DNA of 64,000 nt from Bog-756 sp963703145 (GCA_963703145.1 OY969793.1:3596001-3660000); one strand, 5' to 3'. Positions 52,071-61,102 are shown, counted from the first letter of the stretch. Notes: a model not told the origin generated them from the letters alone. A program made the numbers and translations.

Positions 52071-52612
52071 AAGGGAAGTGGGCTGCGGGGATCCCCCCAC
52101 GCAACTTCACCTGGGTGATCAAGGACCGGTTGGCGATGAGCGAGCGGCCCGGTGGGTTCGCGCCCAATCATCGAAAGGTGCGTCGACAAGAGGAGATCAT
52201 CTGGCTGCAGGTGCAGGGGTTCACCCGGGTCGTGTCCCTGCTGCCGTCGTCCCACAACCTGCAGGCCTACGAAGAGAAGGACCTGGCCAGTGTGCACTTC
52301 CCGCTTCCCCCGTCGGGTGACAGCCGCAGCGTGCTGGCCGACATCTACCGGGAACTGCACCAACGCCTGATCGGCGGCGAGCGGATCCTCATCCACCAAG
52401 AGGAGCTCGGTGACCGGGTTGCCGGCGTGGTGGCCGGCTACCTCTTGTGGTCCGACCGTCTGCCGAGCGGTCCCCAGGCCATCACGGTCCTCGAGCACAT
52501 GACCGGCCACCCCATGGGCCCGAGCGGTCGGGAGCTGGTGGCCTTCGCCGGCCAGCTGACACCGGCCCCGGCGACGCCTGGCCCCGGCGACGATCTGCCC
52601 GCGAGCGGGTGA
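52067..52612 (+). CDS. Dual-specificity-phosphatase-like protein without catalytic Cys
   Basis: This 181-residue protein resembles DUSP23-type phosphatases: an opening PRNFTWVIKDRLAMSERPG like the NFSWV...GRLAG start of that family, the Asp-loop region, and a P-loop-like stretch LIHQEELGDRVAGVVAGYLL. The phosphatase signature is H-C-x5-R; here it reads H-Q-EELGD-R, with Gln replacing the nucleophilic Cys. It is therefore likely a pseudophosphatase, perhaps phosphate- or ligand-sensing. It is coupled by GTGA overlaps to folP upstream and folB downstream. A role in pterin metabolism is guessed from position only. Confidence 0.7.
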   Translation: MKGKWAAGIPPRNFTWVIKDRLAMSERPGGFAPNHRKVRRQEEIIWLQVQGFTRVVSLLPSSHNLQAYEEKDLASVHFPLPPSGDSRSVLADIYRELHQRLIGGERILIHQEELGDRVAGVVAGYLLWSDRLPSGPQAITVLEHMTGHPMGPSGRELVAFAGQLTPAPATPGPGDDLPASG

Positions 52613-53028
52613 CCCCACCGGCGGCGGCCCCTGCCGGTCCCGAGGGGCCCGGCCGGGGGGATGGCGGTGACCTGATCCAGCTGCGGGGGCTGCGGGTGGT
52701 CGGGACCCACGGGGTGCTTCCCGAGGAGAAGCAGCGCCCCCAGCCCTTCGAGATCGACCTCGACTTGTTGGTGGACCTGTCCGTGGCCGCGCTCAGCGAC
52801 CGGCTGGCCGACACGGTCGACTACGCCGGCGTCGCCGATTCGGCGGCGGCCATCGTGGCCGGCTCCACCTCCTATGAGCTCCTGGAGGCACTGGCCGGCG
52901 CCATCGCCGGGGCCACCCTGGGCGCCGACCTGCGGATCGTGGCGGTCACCGTGGGGGTGCGCAAGCTGCAGCCACCCCTGGCCGTGGACATCGCCACCGT
53001 CGGGGTCCGGATCACCCGCCGCCAGTGA
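52609..53028 (+). CDS. folB: Dihydroneopterin aldolase
   Basis: FolB cleaves dihydroneopterin to 6-hydroxymethyl-dihydropterin and glycolaldehyde. The 139-residue protein carries QLRGLRVVGTHGVLPEEKQ with the catalytic Glu, FEIDLDLLVDLS, DTVDYAGVADS and VGVRKLQPPL with the conserved Lys. The first ~20 residues are a low-conservation Pro/Gly-rich extension. GTG 52609 overlaps the pseudophosphatase stop, and its own stop overlaps the folK start, both by GTGA. The assignment is secure. Confidence 0.93.
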   Translation: MTPPAAAPAGPEGPGRGDGGDLIQLRGLRVVGTHGVLPEEKQRPQPFEIDLDLLVDLSVAALSDRLADTVDYAGVADSAAAIVAGSTSYELLEALAGAIAGATLGADLRIVAVTVGVRKLQPPLAVDIATVGVRITRRQ

Positions 53029-53525
53029 CCCACCCGCTCACCGCCCCGCCCACCGTGCGGGCGTTCCTCGGACTGGGGTCCAATCTCGGGGACCGTTGGG
53101 CCCACCTGCGCCGGGCCGTCGACCAGCTGCGGGCCGGGAGCCGTGCGCCGGTCACGGCGGTGTCCCGCGTCTATGAGACCGAGCCGATGGGTGGCCCCGA
53201 GGACCAGGGTCCCTACCTGAACCTGGTGGTCGAGCTGGCCGTGGCGCCCGACGCCGACCCCTACCGGCTGCTGGAGGAGTGTCGTCGCCTGGAGGCTGCC
53301 GCCGGCCGGGTCCGGGCGGCCCGGTGGGGGCCGCGAACCCTCGACGCCGACGTGCTCTGGATCGACGGCGTCGCCCTCGGGGACCCCGAGCTCACCGTGC
53401 CCCATCCCCGGTGGCGCGAGCGCCGCTTCGTCCTGGCCCCACTGGCCGAACTGGCCCCCGACCTGGTCGACGAGTCCGACCTCAGTTCCGCTGGTGGCGA
53501 GGTCGCCGTCGTGGGTACACTGTGA
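53025..53525 (+). CDS. folK: 6-hydroxymethyl-7,8-dihydropterin pyrophosphokinase
   Basis: HPPK transfers pyrophosphate from ATP to hydroxymethyl-dihydropterin. The 166-residue protein has AFLGLGSNLGDRWAHL, VSRVYETEPMGG, QGPYLNLVVEL and the signature RWGPRTLDADVLWIDG, then PHPRWRERRFVLAPLAEL. GTG 53025 overlaps folB (GTGA). Length is normal. It ends 67 bases before the DUF2520 gene, the largest gap inside this operon, so a second promoter could lie there. Confidence 0.95.
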   Translation: MTHPLTAPPTVRAFLGLGSNLGDRWAHLRRAVDQLRAGSRAPVTAVSRVYETEPMGGPEDQGPYLNLVVELAVAPDADPYRLLEECRRLEAAAGRVRAARWGPRTLDADVLWIDGVALGDPELTVPHPRWRERRFVLAPLAELAPDLVDESDLSSAGGEVAVVGTL

Positions 53526-53592
53526 CCGGCAGCACCCAGATCTTCTGACGCGAACGGCACCCTCACCGGGCTGGAACGTCGAAAGGGGTCTC

Positions 53593-54408
53593 GTGACCAC
53601 ATTCCGTATCGTCGGACCCGGCCGGGCTGGCCGATCATTGATGGCGGCGCTGGACACCGTCGGGGGATTCGAGTGCCGGGGCGCGCTCGGTCGCCGAGAC
53701 GCGCTGGCCCACGCGGCCGGCGACGTCGACCTCTTGGTCATCGCCACGCCGGACGACCAGGTGGCCCGGGTGGCCTCCCAGGTGGTCCCGGTGCCCGGAA
53801 CCGCGGTCATCCACCTGTCGGGATCACTCGGGCTCGACGTCCTCGCACCCCACGGGCGACGTGGCTCCCTCCACCCCCTCGTGCCCCTGCCCAACCCGAT
53901 CGTCGGCGCCGAGCGGCTCCAGTCCGGGATCACCTTCGCCGTGGCCGGCGACCCCGTGACCGGGCACCTGGCTGCCGCCCTCGGTGGCCGGGCCTTCACC
54001 GTCGACGACGACCGGCGCGCCTCGTACCACGCCGCCGCCTCGGTGGCGGCCAACCACCTGGTGGCCCTGATGGGTCAGGTGGAGCGGATCGCAGCCGTGG
54101 CGGGCCTCCCCCTCGACGCCTTCTCCGGCCTCATGCGGGCCGCCACCGACGATGCGCTGGCGCTCGGCCCGCGGTCCGCCCTGACCGGCCCTGCGGCCCG
54201 AGGCGACTGGGAGACCGTCGAACGTCACCGCCAGGCCCTGTCGGAGATGGCCGGGCACCGGACCGAGCTGGCCGCCTACGACGCCATGGTGGGGCTGGCC
54301 CGTCGGCTCCGCCTGGACGCCGACGCCACCACCTCGACGACCGACGCCTCGGCTCCTGACGCCACCGAGGCCGCACCGGCCCTCCTGCGCGAGGTGCAAG
54401 TGGCGTGA
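53593..54408 (+). CDS. Rossmann/DUF2520 oxidoreductase-like protein
   Basis: This 271-residue protein has an N-terminal NAD(P)-binding strand FRIVGPGRAGRSLMAAL and DLLVIATPDDQVARVA, then the DUF2520 helical domain with HPLVPLPNP, SYHAAASVAANHLVALMGQ and AATDDALALGP. GTG 53593 follows GAAAGGGG. It is coupled to panC by a GTGA overlap, an arrangement known in actinobacteria. Because a ketopantoate reductase (panE) is not seen here, a reductase role in pantothenate synthesis is an attractive but unproven idea. The C-terminal tail is Thr/Asp-rich and disordered-looking. Confidence 0.8.
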   Translation: MTTFRIVGPGRAGRSLMAALDTVGGFECRGALGRRDALAHAAGDVDLLVIATPDDQVARVASQVVPVPGTAVIHLSGSLGLDVLAPHGRRGSLHPLVPLPNPIVGAERLQSGITFAVAGDPVTGHLAAALGGRAFTVDDDRRASYHAAASVAANHLVALMGQVERIAAVAGLPLDAFSGLMRAATDDALALGPRSALTGPAARGDWETVERHRQALSEMAGHRTELAAYDAMVGLARRLRLDADATTSTTDASAPDATEAAPALLREVQVA

Positions 54409-55403
54409 CCAGCACCCTGGAGACCGCTGTACCCGAGCTGTCGGACCGAGCCCGGTCCGACCGGGCCGCTGCGTCGGGCGACTCGCTACTCCAGGTCTAC
54501 GAGACCGTCGCCGGCTACTCGGCGGCACTCGATGCCGTCCGCCGTTCGGGCCGGTCGGTTGGCGTGGTCCCGACCATGGGCGCGCTGCACGAGGGTCACT
54601 GCTCGCTGATCCAGCGGGCTGCCGCCGAGTGCGACGTGGTGGCGGTGTCGATCTTCGTCAACCCCACGCAGTTCGGCGACGCCGCCGACCTGGCCAACTA
54701 CCCGAGGACCTGGGACGCCGACCTGGCGGCGGTGGCCGCTGCCGGCGGCCACGTGGTCTTTGCCCCGTCGGTGGCCGAGATGTACCCCGACGGTGACGAT
54801 GGTGGACCCACCGAGTCCGTGCCGGACCTGAGCGACCGGTGGGAGGGAGCCTCACGTCCGGGCCACTTCGACGGGGTGGCCACGATCGTGGTGAAGCTGC
54901 TGGACGCCGCCGGCCGGTGCCGGGCCTACTTCGGCGAGAAGGACTTCCAGCAACTGGCGGTGGTCCGTCGGGTGGTGCGCGACCGGTCCCTACCCACCGA
55001 GGTGGTCGGCTGTCGGACGGTACGCGACGACGACGGCCTGGCCCTGTCGAGCCGGAACGTGCGGCTCTCGCCGGGGGAGCGGACAGCTGCCCTGGCCCTG
55101 TCCCGTGCCCTGCGGGCCGGAGCGCGCCTGGTGGCCCACGGCGAGGATCGTCCCGCGGTGGTCGAAGCGGCCATGGCGCAGGTCGTGGCACTCGAGCCCC
55201 TGGTGGACCTGGACTATGCCGCGGTGGTGTACGCCGATGACCTGGAGCCGGCCCGGAGCTGTGCCACGAACCGGCCGCTCCGGCTGCTCATCGCCGCCTC
55301 GGTCGGTCCGGTCCGACTGATCGACAACCTCGATCCGTGCCTGCGGCCCTCGTCGGCCCGGGCCGGGCTCGCGCCGGAGCCCGTCGAGCTGTCCTACGCG
55401 TGA
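54405..55403 (+). CDS. panC: Pantothenate synthetase
   Basis: PanC joins pantoate and beta-alanine with ATP. The 332-residue protein has VPTMGALHEGHCSLIQRA (HxGH), IFVNPTQFG, YFGEKDFQQLAVVRR and the SSRNVRLSP KMSKS-like loop. The first ~35 residues and the last ~35 are extra compared with the minimal enzyme. GTG 54405 overlaps the DUF2520 gene, and the end overlaps nadB (GTGA at 55400-55403). panB and panD are not in the window. The assignment is secure. Confidence 0.94.
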   Translation: MTSTLETAVPELSDRARSDRAAASGDSLLQVYETVAGYSAALDAVRRSGRSVGVVPTMGALHEGHCSLIQRAAAECDVVAVSIFVNPTQFGDAADLANYPRTWDADLAAVAAAGGHVVFAPSVAEMYPDGDDGGPTESVPDLSDRWEGASRPGHFDGVATIVVKLLDAAGRCRAYFGEKDFQQLAVVRRVVRDRSLPTEVVGCRTVRDDDGLALSSRNVRLSPGERTAALALSRALRAGARLVAHGEDRPAVVEAAMAQVVALEPLVDLDYAAVVYADDLEPARSCATNRPLRLLIAASVGPVRLIDNLDPCLRPSSARAGLAPEPVELSYA

Positions 55404-57156
55404 GAAGCACGGTCGCCACGCCGGTGGCGCTCGATGTCCTCGTGCTGGGGAGTGGCGTGGCCGGCCTGTCGGCCGCCGTGCGCCTGGCTGCACCGCTGTC
55501 GTCGACCGGCGCAGGCGGATCCGGGGCCGGGCTCCGGGTCGGGGTCCTGACCAAGGGGGAGCTGTCCCAGTCCGCCACACGGTGGGCCCAGGGAGGCGTG
55601 GCCGCGGTCCTCGGCGGGGACGAGGACAGCACCGACCTCCACCTGGCCGACACCCTGGCAGCCGGTGCCGGACTGTGTGACACCGACGCCGTGCGGGTGC
55701 TGGTCGACGAGGGACCGGCCCGCGTCAACGAGCTGATCGCCATGGGAGCCGTCTTCGACCGACAGCCCGGTGGGGCCCTGGCCCTGGCCCGCGAGGGCGG
55801 CCACTCGACAGCCCGGGTGGTCCACGCCGGTGGGGCGGCCACCGGGGCCGAGGTCGAGCGGGCCCTGGTCGACGCCACCTGGGACAGCGCTGCCGCCGTG
55901 CTCGAGGGATGGTTCGCCATCGATCTGCTCGTCGAGGGCGGCCGGTGCCGGGGGGTGCTGGCGCTCGGGGCCGACGGCCGGATCACCGAGGTGCGGGCGG
56001 ACCAGACGGTGCTGGCCACCGGCGGCGCCGGCCAACTGTTCGCCGTCACCACCAATCCCGCCGAGGCCACGGCCGACGGCCTGGCCATGGCGCTCCGTGC
56101 CGGGGTACCAGTGGCCGACGTGGAGTTCATGCAGTTCCACCCGACCGCACTGCACCACCCGGCCATGCCCCGGCCGCTGCTGTCCGAGGCCCTCCGGGGT
56201 CATGGGGCCCTGTTGCGGGATGCCTCGGGCGACCGGTTCGTGGACGAGCTCGCACCCCGGGACGTCGTCAGCCGGGCCATGGCCGACCGCATGCGCGACC
56301 AGGGCGTGGAGTCCCTGTGGCTGGACGCCACCGCCCTCGACTCCTTCGACGCCCGGTTCCCGACCATCGCCGCCTCCCTCCGGGCCATCGGCCTCGATCC
56401 GACCCGTGACTGGCTCCCGATCGCCCCCGCGGCCCACTACCTGTCGGGCGGGGTGATCACCGACCTCTTCGGCGCCACCGGGCTCGCCGGCCTGTGGGCC
56501 GCCGGTGAGGTGGCCTGCACCGGTGTCCACGGGGCCAACCGTCTGGCCTCCAACTCCCTGCTGGAGGGCATGGTCTTCGGGGCCCGGCTGGCCGAGTCGA
56601 TCCTGGCCGGCGAGGACGGGCCGACGCCGACCGGCGTGCTCGGGGCCTATCTCGACGGTGGCGCCGAGACCGTGGCGCCGGCCGAGGCCTCCCCGTGGAC
56701 CGTCCCCCCTGGCTCTGGAGCGGCACCGGGCATCGACACCTGGCCCGACGCCGCCAAGACGCGTGACCTCCTCCAGCGGGTCATGACCGAGGGTGCGGGG
56801 GTCGTGCGGAGCGCGGAGTCCCTCGCCTCGGCGGGGCCGCCGTCGATGCCATCGACACCGCGGTGGGAACGGCCACGCCCATCGACCAGACCCGAGGGGA
56901 GCTGGCCAACCTGGTCACCGCCTCACGCAGCCTCCTCTCGTCGGCCGCCGTCCGGCGCGAGACGCGGGGAGCCCACGCCCGCAGCGATTACCCCGAGCCG
57001 TCAGAGGCCTGGCGCCGGCGCATCGCCCACGTCGGTGACCGAGTGGTGCTGCTCGGCCCGGAGGCGTCCAGGAACACGGCGGCGACCAACCCCTCCAGGG
57101 CCGACCCGGACCAGCACGATCCGGGTGCATCGGCCCGGCCAGGACCCCGACGGTGA
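55400..57156 (+). CDS. nadB: L-aspartate oxidase, frameshifted
   Basis: NadB oxidises aspartate to iminoaspartate for NAD synthesis. The sequence has the FAD loop VLGSGVAGLSAAVRLA, TRWAQGGVAAVL, EGGHSTARVVHAG, MQFHPTAL, and GVHGANRLASNSLLEG. After RSAESLAS the frame breaks at a GGGG run (56833-56836). Adding one G restores AAVDAIDTAVG..., the C-terminal helical domain (VTASRSLLSSAAVRRETRG) and a stop at 57154-57156 that overlaps the nadC start as GTGA. Without correction the frame would run to 58210 through nadC. The gene starts at GTG 55400, overlapping panC. A sequence error is the likely cause. Confidence 0.88.
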
Positions 57157-58061
57157 CCGCGGCCGACCGTGTCGACGCCGTCCCGGTGGCCGACGTCGAC
57201 CCGCCCCACGCCGCAGTGGCCGATGCCGTCCACCGGGCGCTGGCCGAGGACCTTCTGCCCCTGGGCGATCTGACCGCGGCGCTGATCCCCCTCACCACCG
57301 TGGTCCCGATGGGCATCGTCAGCCGGGCCGAGGGGGTCATCGCCGGCCGCGCCTGCGCGGTCGAGACCTTCGCCCAGGTCGACGGCAGCCTGGAGGTCGT
57401 CTGGCGGATCGCCGACGGAGGGACGGTGGGGCCGGGGGACGTCGTGGCCACGGTCACCGGTCCGCTCCGATCGCTCCTCACCGCCGAGCGGACGGCGCTG
57501 AACTTTCTCGGACACCTGTCGGGGGTGGCGTCGCTGACCCGTCGCTACGTGCTGGCGGTGCGGGCCGCCAATGGGTCGACCCGGGTCCTCGACACCCGCA
57601 AGACCACGCCCGGGCTGCGCTCCCTGGAGAAGGCGGCCGTGCGGGCAGGTGGGGGCCACAACCACCGCGGGAACCTGTCCGACGCCGTGCTGGTGAAAGA
57701 CAACCACCTCGGGGGGGCGTCGATCACCGAGGCGGTGGCCCGGGCCAAGGCCCTGTGGCCGGGGCGGATGGTCGAGGTCGAGTGCGACCGGCCCGACCAG
57801 GTGTCCGAGGCCGTGGCCGCCGGTGCCACCGTCGTGATGCTGGACAACATGACGCCCGACGAGGTGGCCGGGTGCGTGGGACTGGTCCGAGCGGCCGGAC
57901 CGGGGACGTTGGTGGAGGTATCGGGTCGGGTGTCGCTCGAGACCGCGCCGTTGATGGCGGCCGCCGGGGCCGACCTCATCTCGGTCGGGGCCCTCACCCA
58001 CTCGGCGCCCGTGCTCGACCTGGGGTTCGACCTACCGCCCGACACCGGTCTGAAAGGCTGA
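57153..58061 (+). CDS. nadC: Nicotinate-nucleotide pyrophosphorylase (carboxylating)
   Basis: QPRTase makes nicotinate mononucleotide from quinolinate and PRPP. The 302-residue protein has DLLPLGDLTAALIP, RTALNFLGHLSGVASLT, LDTRKTTPGLRSLEKAAV, GGGHNHRGNLSDAVLVKDNH and VEVECDRPDQVSEA, all diagnostic. GTG 57153 overlaps the restored nadB stop, supporting both reading frames. nadA is not nearby. coaX follows after 3 bases, so the operon continues. Confidence 0.95.
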   Translation: MTAADRVDAVPVADVDPPHAAVADAVHRALAEDLLPLGDLTAALIPLTTVVPMGIVSRAEGVIAGRACAVETFAQVDGSLEVVWRIADGGTVGPGDVVATVTGPLRSLLTAERTALNFLGHLSGVASLTRRYVLAVRAANGSTRVLDTRKTTPGLRSLEKAAVRAGGGHNHRGNLSDAVLVKDNHLGGASITEAVARAKALWPGRMVEVECDRPDQVSEAVAAGATVVMLDNMTPDEVAGCVGLVRAAGPGTLVEVSGRVSLETAPLMAAAGADLISVGALTHSAPVLDLGFDLPPDTGLKG

Positions 58062-58064
58062 ACC

Positions 58065-58886
58065 ATGCTCTTGGCCATCGACGTCGGCAACACCGAGACC
58101 GTGGTCGGGCTGTTCTCCGACGACCCGTCCGGTGCGCCCGAGACCGGCCCGCGCGACGGCAACGAGCCGGCCGGGCTGGCCCATCACTGGCGCCTGTCGA
58201 CGGTGGCTGAGCGGACCGCCGATGAGCACGCCCTGCTGCTCACCCAGCTGCTGGACCTCGACGGCCTCGACATCGACGATGCCGTCTCCGGGATCGCCGT
58301 CACCTCCTCGGTGCCCCTGGTCACCTCGAACCTGCGCCAGATGGTGGCTCGATGGTTCGACGTGCCGTCGGTGGTCCTCGAACCCGGGGTCAAGAGCGGC
58401 ATGCCCATCCTCTACGACAATCCCAAAGAGGTCGGCGCCGACCGCATCGCCAACGCGGTGGGGGCCCACGACCTGTTCGGGGGCCCGTGCGTGGTGGTGG
58501 ACCTGGGCACGGCCACGACCTTCGACGCCATCTCGTCGGCCGGCGAGTACCTGGGCGGCGCCATCACCCCCGGCGTCGCCATCAGCCTCGACGCGCTGTT
58601 CGCCAACGCCGCTGCCCTCCGGCGGGTGGAGCTGGTCGAGCCGAGGAGCGTCATCGGGAAGTCGACGGTCGAATCGATCCAGTCCGGTGCCCTCTACGGA
58701 TTCGCCGGCCAGGTCGATGGGCTGTGCCGCCGGTTCGCCGCCGTGCTGGGCGAGTGCACGGTGGTGGCCACCGGCGGACTCGCCGAGCTGATCTCGCCCT
58801 ACTCGGAGGAGATCGAGTACGTCGAGCCCTGGCTCACGCTCCACGGCCTCCGAATCATCTTCGACCGCAACACGCCCGAGCGCTGA
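58065..58886 (+). CDS. coaX: Type III pantothenate kinase
   Basis: CoaX phosphorylates pantothenate, the first step of CoA synthesis, and is the feedback-resistant type. The 273-residue protein has MLLAIDVGNTETVVGLF (phosphate-binding), GADRIANAVGAHDLF, VVDLGTATTFDAIS and TVVATGGLAELIS. ATG 58065 comes 3 bases after nadC. A 15-residue insertion after FSDD (SGAPETGPRDGNEP) is uncommon. It completes a cofactor operon (folate, pantothenate, NAD, CoA) and converges on the sulfatase 9 bases beyond. Confidence 0.95.
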   Translation: MLLAIDVGNTETVVGLFSDDPSGAPETGPRDGNEPAGLAHHWRLSTVAERTADEHALLLTQLLDLDGLDIDDAVSGIAVTSSVPLVTSNLRQMVARWFDVPSVVLEPGVKSGMPILYDNPKEVGADRIANAVGAHDLFGGPCVVVDLGTATTFDAISSAGEYLGGAITPGVAISLDALFANAAALRRVELVEPRSVIGKSTVESIQSGALYGFAGQVDGLCRRFAAVLGECTVVATGGLAELISPYSEEIEYVEPWLTLHGLRIIFDRNTPER

Positions 58887-58895
58887 GCGGACCGG

Positions 58896-60440
58896 TCAGA
58901 CGGGCGCCTCGAGGACCAGGCGCGGCCGTCGGGCCTCGGGCTGGTGGTCCCAGAGGTCGGACACCAGGTCGTCCCGGACACCTGCCAGGGCGGGGTCGTC
59001 CCACCGGTTGACCTGTTGGAGCGGGTCGTCGTCCAGGTCGTAGAGCTCGCCCTCGGTGCCGTCGTGGGAGGTCCCGGGCTGGTAGGTGGTGCACACCCAG
59101 TGGTCCTCCATGATGGTGCGCAGGTGGACGTCGGTGCCGAACAGCTCGGAGTCCCACTCGGTGAGCACCCGGTCGAACCCCCGGGACAGGGCGTCGGCGT
59201 CGTCCACCGGGAGGGGCTGTCCCTCCATCCACTCCGGTGGCGCCAGGCCGGCGATGGCGCAGAAGGTGGGGGCCAGATCGACCAGGCCGACCGGCCTGGT
59301 CACCACCGACGCGCCGGCGACGGCCGAGGGGGCCGGCCGCCAGATCAGCGGCAGCCGCATCAGGGCGTCGACGTGGTAGGGGCCCTTGAACAAGAGGCCG
59401 AAGTCGCCTTGGAGCTCGCCGTGGTCGGTGGTGAACACCACGTCGAGATCGTCGGCCCAGCCCCGCTCAGCCACCCGGGCCAGCACCCGCCCGAGGGCCT
59501 CGTCGATCAGCTCGCACTCCACGGCGTTGCGGGCGTTGACCTCGCGCACCTGGTCGGCGGTGAGGGTGGCAGGCACCCAGTCGGCAGGTGCCTCGTAGTT
59601 GGACACCACGGTCCCGTCGTACCAGAGCCGCCAGTGTCGCGGCTTGCCGTCGAGGATCGACTCGCGCTGGGCCCGGGTTCCGGGGTACCCGGCCGGCAGG
59701 GGCAGCTCGCGCCAGTCGATACGTCCCACCTCGGACTCGGGTGGGTCCCACGGATGGTGGGGGTCGGGGAAGCTCATCCAGCAGAACCAGTCGTCGTCCT
59801 GGTCCAGCGAGTCCAGCCAGCCCATCGTGCGGTCGGCCACCCAGTCGGTGTGGTAGATGCCGCGTTCGATGGGGTTGACCTTGACCTGGGGGGCGCCGGT
59901 GTCACCACCGCCAGCCGCGTTGACCTGGAGGGTGCCGTCGAGCGCGGGATAGAAGCCGCCCAGAGCCTCGGGGTGCTCGGCCATCAGCCATCGGGCGTAG
60001 TGGAGTGGGCCCATGGCTCCGTGGGTGGCCAGCTCGAGGTGCTCGAAGCCCCGGTGGAGGCCACTGGGCCCCAGCGTCCCGGTCGTCGCCATCGAGTTCT
60101 CCGAGAAGCGGAAGAACGGGTCGAGGAAGGGCTCGAAGTGGGCCTTGCCCACCAGTGCGGTCCGGTAGCCGCTGGTGTGGAGGACCTCGGCGACGGACGG
60201 GGCGTCGATGGGCAGTGGCACCCCGTTCATCCAGACCCCGTGGGTGCTCGGATGCTGGCCGGTGAGGATGGTGGATCGCGACGGCATGCAGACCACCGAC
60301 TGGGGGTGGGCCCGCTCGAAGCGGATCCCCTCGGCCGCCAGCCGGTCGACGACCGGTGTTGACGCCACGGTGCCGCCGTTGCACCCCAGGGTGTCGTAGC
60401 GCTGTTGGTCGGTGGTGACCAGGAGGATCTTGCGGCCCAT
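58896..60440 (-). CDS. Type I sulfatase
   Basis: This 514-residue sulfatase has the N-terminal metal motif LLVTTDQQRYDTLGCNG, the formylglycine motif CMPSRSTILTGQHP (CxPSR), SFPDPHHPWDPPE and VVFTTDHGELQGDFG with the second metal site. The Cys must be modified by a formylglycine-generating enzyme not seen here. No signal peptide is visible, so it is probably cytoplasmic. ATG 60440 overlaps the stop of the SRPBCC gene (TGATG), implying coupling. Substrates may be aryl or alkyl sulfates; choline-sulfate type cannot be told from sequence alone. Confidence 0.9.
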   Translation of the reverse strand: MGRKILLVTTDQQRYDTLGCNGGTVASTPVVDRLAAEGIRFERAHPQSVVCMPSRSTILTGQHPSTHGVWMNGVPLPIDAPSVAEVLHTSGYRTALVGKAHFEPFLDPFFRFSENSMATTGTLGPSGLHRGFEHLELATHGAMGPLHYARWLMAEHPEALGGFYPALDGTLQVNAAGGGDTGAPQVKVNPIERGIYHTDWVADRTMGWLDSLDQDDDWFCWMSFPDPHHPWDPPESEVGRIDWRELPLPAGYPGTRAQRESILDGKPRHWRLWYDGTVVSNYEAPADWVPATLTADQVREVNARNAVECELIDEALGRVLARVAERGWADDLDVVFTTDHGELQGDFGLLFKGPYHVDALMRLPLIWRPAPSAVAGASVVTRPVGLVDLAPTFCAIAGLAPPEWMEGQPLPVDDADALSRGFDRVLTEWDSELFGTDVHLRTIMEDHWVCTTYQPGTSHDGTEGELYDLDDDPLQQVNRWDDPALAGVRDDLVSDLWDHQPEARRPRLVLEAPV

Positions 60441-60868
60441 CAGGGGGCTCCTTTCGCAGGCGTGGCTCCGTCGAGCCCCAGGGTGGTCGCCAACTGGGCC
60501 AGCGCGGCACGGGCCGCCCCACCGATGACCAGGGCCAACGGCGCGGGCTCGGCGTCGGTGCTGTAGACGACCAGGCAGGTGCCGTCCTCCAGGGCGTGGA
60601 CATCGAGGGTGCCCAGGTGCTCGGTGAAGAGGGGGGCGGTGATCCGGTACTGGATGCGCCGGAGTACGGGATCGACGGTGAGCAGGTGCTCGGGCATCGG
60701 CAGGCCCGATCCGGTGACGATGGTGCGCAGATCGCCCTCGACCGTGCACGACACGATGCCCGGGAACCATTCGTGCACGCGGGCGGGATCGCCGACCAGG
60801 GCCCAGACCTCATCCGCCGAGCAATGCAGCTGGACGTCATGGCGGACACTGCCGCGTCGGGACGTCAC
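60440..60868 (-). CDS. SRPBCC-domain protein
   Basis: This 142-residue protein has the START/Bet v 1-like (SRPBCC) fold: SVRHDVQLHCSADEVWALVGDPARVHEWFPGI, a central RRIQYRITAPL strand, and a long C-terminal helix (AARAALAQLATTLGLDG). The fold binds hydrophobic ligands. The start GTG 60868 lies next to the gap that separates it from the secreted-protein gene. Its stop overlaps the sulfatase start, so both are likely on one transcript. The ligand and role are unknown; delivery or binding of a hydrophobic sulfate ester is only a guess. Confidence 0.8.
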   Translation of the reverse strand: MTSRRGSVRHDVQLHCSADEVWALVGDPARVHEWFPGIVSCTVEGDLRTIVTGSGLPMPEHLLTVDPVLRRIQYRITAPLFTEHLGTLDVHALEDGTCLVVYSTDAEPAPLALVIGGAARAALAQLATTLGLDGATPAKGAP

Positions 60869-61102
60869 CCTGCCCGCCGTGCGGGAGCGAGGCCAGCAGG
60901 TGCCGGAGGCATCGAAACGATCCTAACAAATGGCAGTACCTATGACATGTTGTCGCTGAGCACCCGCTCTGCAGCGGGAGGCCATGGGCGGTCGGGGTCC
61001 TCACCAGGTCCTAACACCTCCATCATCGAGCGCACATCTGGTGGGCCGATAACTGAGGTGTGACCGGAACCTCCGGGACACACGAAGAGCAGGAGAACCA
61101 CC

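Noticed and set aside
57157..58210. Continuation of the nadB frame through nadC to 58210
   Set aside because: It only appears because of the nadB frameshift; the product past about residue 480 is Arg/Pro-rich and overlaps the real nadC.
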